Origin: Minisyncoccota bacterium
GTDB taxonomy: Bacteria; Patescibacteriota; Minisyncoccia; Moranbacterales; GCA-2747515
DNA length: 6,346 bases
NCBI GenBank assembly: GCA_938044295.1
Contig: CALIRC010000063.1
Coordinates: 1-6,346, forward strand
Reading direction: 5' to 3'
Part shown: one piece after another, positions 5,168 through 6,346 of the stretch
How positions within the stretch are numbered: position 1 is the first letter of the stretch
Layout: every line of letters starts with the position of its first letter
The notes under the pieces: generated by a model
The model's database searches: none
What the model saw: the letters and a program-made list of their open reading frames with translations, nothing else
What the model was told of the DNA's origin: nothing
Made by a program: the position numbers and the translations under genes

Positions 5168-6301
5168 ATGGGACTTTCTACCGACGATCAATTTCAGAAA
5201 ATTCTGTCAAGTTCCGAGCATCTTTTGATCGTTCTCCCAGAAAATCCTTCTGGCGACATGATTGGTGCGGGGTATGGACTTGCACATATAGCAGATACAC
5301 TAAACATAGTAGTCACAATTGCCTTTCGAAACACAAAAAGTGACAAAGAAATGTATGATTTCCTCCCCGCACCGGAAAGAATCGTCCACAAACTTACAGG
5401 CACAAGAGATTTCATTCTTACGTTTAAAACAAAGAGAAATGATATCACACATGTTACCTCAGAACGCACAGACGACGAAGTCCGCATTCACGTCACCCCG
5501 GAAAATGGTATGATTGATTCTCGTGACTTTTCTTTTGGTCTAGCGCCTTTTCCATTTTCAACACTCATCACAATCGGCGCAAGCGACAAAGAGTCACTCG
5601 GCAGCATTCTGACAGAGATCCCGGACATCTTTTACGATGTGCCCATTATAAACATCGACAACAAAAGCGACAATGAAAACTTCGGACAACTAAACATTGT
5701 CACACTAACAGCATCCTCCCTCTCAGAAATAGTCGCAGCACTAGCAGAAAAATGGGTACCAGACCACATCACAAAAAACGCAGCACAGTGCCTTCTCACA
5801 GGAATTATTGACGCAACAGATAGCTTTCGCAGCAGTAAAACCACGCCATCAGCTCTCTCACTTGCAGGTAACCTTATGAGCAAAGGTGCAGACCAACATG
5901 CAATTGTAACTGCACTCTACAAATCACAACCACTTTCACTACTAAAGCTCTGGGGGCGCACACTAAGCAAATTGGAAGTAGAGGAAGGTGGGCGTATCGT
6001 ATCCACGTGCATCAGTCAGTCCGATTTCGATGAAACAGAGACAAATGAGCATTTTCTACCACAAATCATCGATAAAATCAAAAAAAACCATACTACAGCA
6101 AAATTTTTCATCATAATCTTTGAAGGTGAAGAAGATCAAAGATGTTATGCACTGATCGATGCAAGTCGGCATGGGGACCTACCCGAAGAAGTCTTTGGAC
6201 CACGCGAAGAATCAGGTCTCTATGAAACAACCTTTAAAGACACTGACTGCAACACAGGGAGAGAAAAACTGACAAAACTGATCATAAAAAGTATCGACTA
6301 A
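5168..6301 (+). CDS. Degenerate DHH/NrnA-like phosphoesterase family protein
   Basis: The fold signature is that of DHH-DHHA1 proteins (NrnA nanoRNase/pAp phosphatase, RecJ relatives), 377 aa from the ATG at 5168. Landmarks: LIVLPENPSGDMIGAG (20-35), where NrnA has a His and DGD motif; TLITIGASDKESLG (132-145), where a metal-binding Asp is expected; INIDNKSDNENFG (161-173), where the namesake DHH has become DNK; and GIIDATDSFRSSKTTPSAL (212-230), which keeps the family's Asp/TTP region. The C-terminal part (about 270-377) occupies the DHHA1 position but lacks the GGGH-type substrate loop. Several metal ligands are thus missing and phosphoesterase activity is unlikely; a binding or scaffold role is possible but not shown. 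No SD precedes the ATG. An upstream in-frame TTG (5123) would add a hydrophobic tail but overlaps the promoter. A further gene follows after 22 bp. Confidence 0.85.
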   Translation: MGLSTDDQFQKILSSSEHLLIVLPENPSGDMIGAGYGLAHIADTLNIVVTIAFRNTKSDKEMYDFLPAPERIVHKLTGTRDFILTFKTKRNDITHVTSERTDDEVRIHVTPENGMIDSRDFSFGLAPFPFSTLITIGASDKESLGSILTEIPDIFYDVPIINIDNKSDNENFGQLNIVTLTASSLSEIVAALAEKWVPDHITKNAAQCLLTGIIDATDSFRSSKTTPSALSLAGNLMSKGADQHAIVTALYKSQPLSLLKLWGRTLSKLEVEEGGRIVSTCISQSDFDETETNEHFLPQIIDKIKKNHTTAKFFIIIFEGEEDQRCYALIDASRHGDLPEEVFGPREESGLYETTFKDTDCNTGREKLTKLIIKSID

Positions 6302-6323
6302 AAGAGGACTTACGTACACGAGT

Positions 6324-6346
6324 ATGATTTTAGGCAAAATCGAGGC
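6324..6346 (+). CDS. First codons of a downstream gene (runs off the right edge)
   Basis: An ATG at 6324 opens a frame reading MILGKIE to the window end. It is the only ATG, GTG or TTG between the DHH-like stop and the edge. An SD-like AGAGGA (6303-6308) is present, but 15 nt away, longer than usual. The 22-bp gap suggests co-transcription with the DHH-like gene. Too short to identify. Confidence 0.4.

Noticed and set aside
1..6346. Novel defence, mobile or CRISPR-like system
   Set aside because: No repeat arrays, transposase, integrase, toxin-antitoxin pair or nuclease cassette could be seen; the recognisable genes are polA, tsaE, a cyclophilin and a DHH-like protein.

Overview
This is a 6.3 kb AT-rich bacterial window dominated by housekeeping genes. 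Short gaps, compact operons, degenerate members of common enzyme families and few Shine-Dalgarno (SD) sites fit a Patescibacteria/CPR (Parcubacteria-like) genome. That assignment is an inference, not a demonstration. TGA ends polA at an expected C-terminus, so the code is not the TGA=Gly code of Gracilibacteria/Absconditabacteria.

Layout from left to right: (1) the 5' end of an unidentified minus-strand gene (1-142) that starts with GTG and has a good SD and a near-consensus promoter; (2) polA (300-3080, minus), encoding DNA polymerase I with a 5' nuclease domain, a degenerate 3'-5' exonuclease-like domain and an intact polymerase domain; (3) a 111-bp divergent control region; (4) an orphan 111-aa protein gene (3192-3527, plus) with its own promoter and SD; (5) a symmetrical terminator (3544-3575) shared by two convergent transcripts; (6) a two-gene minus-strand operon, tsaE (4406-4849) then a cyclophilin-type peptidyl-prolyl isomerase lipoprotein gene (3609-4400); (7) a 318-bp divergent spacer (4850-5167) with opposing promoters, an inverted repeat and a possible 42-codon ORF; (8) a DHH/NrnA-like protein gene (5168-6301, plus) that has lost most catalytic motifs, followed 22 bp later by the first codons of another gene.

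The genes do not form one obvious pathway. polA serves replication and repair. TsaE is the ATPase of the tRNA t6A modification machinery. The cyclophilin would fold proteins outside the cytoplasmic membrane. The DHH-like protein derives from nanoRNase/phosphoesterases but probably lacks that chemistry.

The most interesting signals concern expression. polA and tsaE both have TATGAT exactly 6 nt before ATG, which predicts leaderless mRNAs. Four of the five primary promoter candidates carry an extended -10 (TGN). I found no mobile element, CRISPR array, tRNA, rRNA or defence system.
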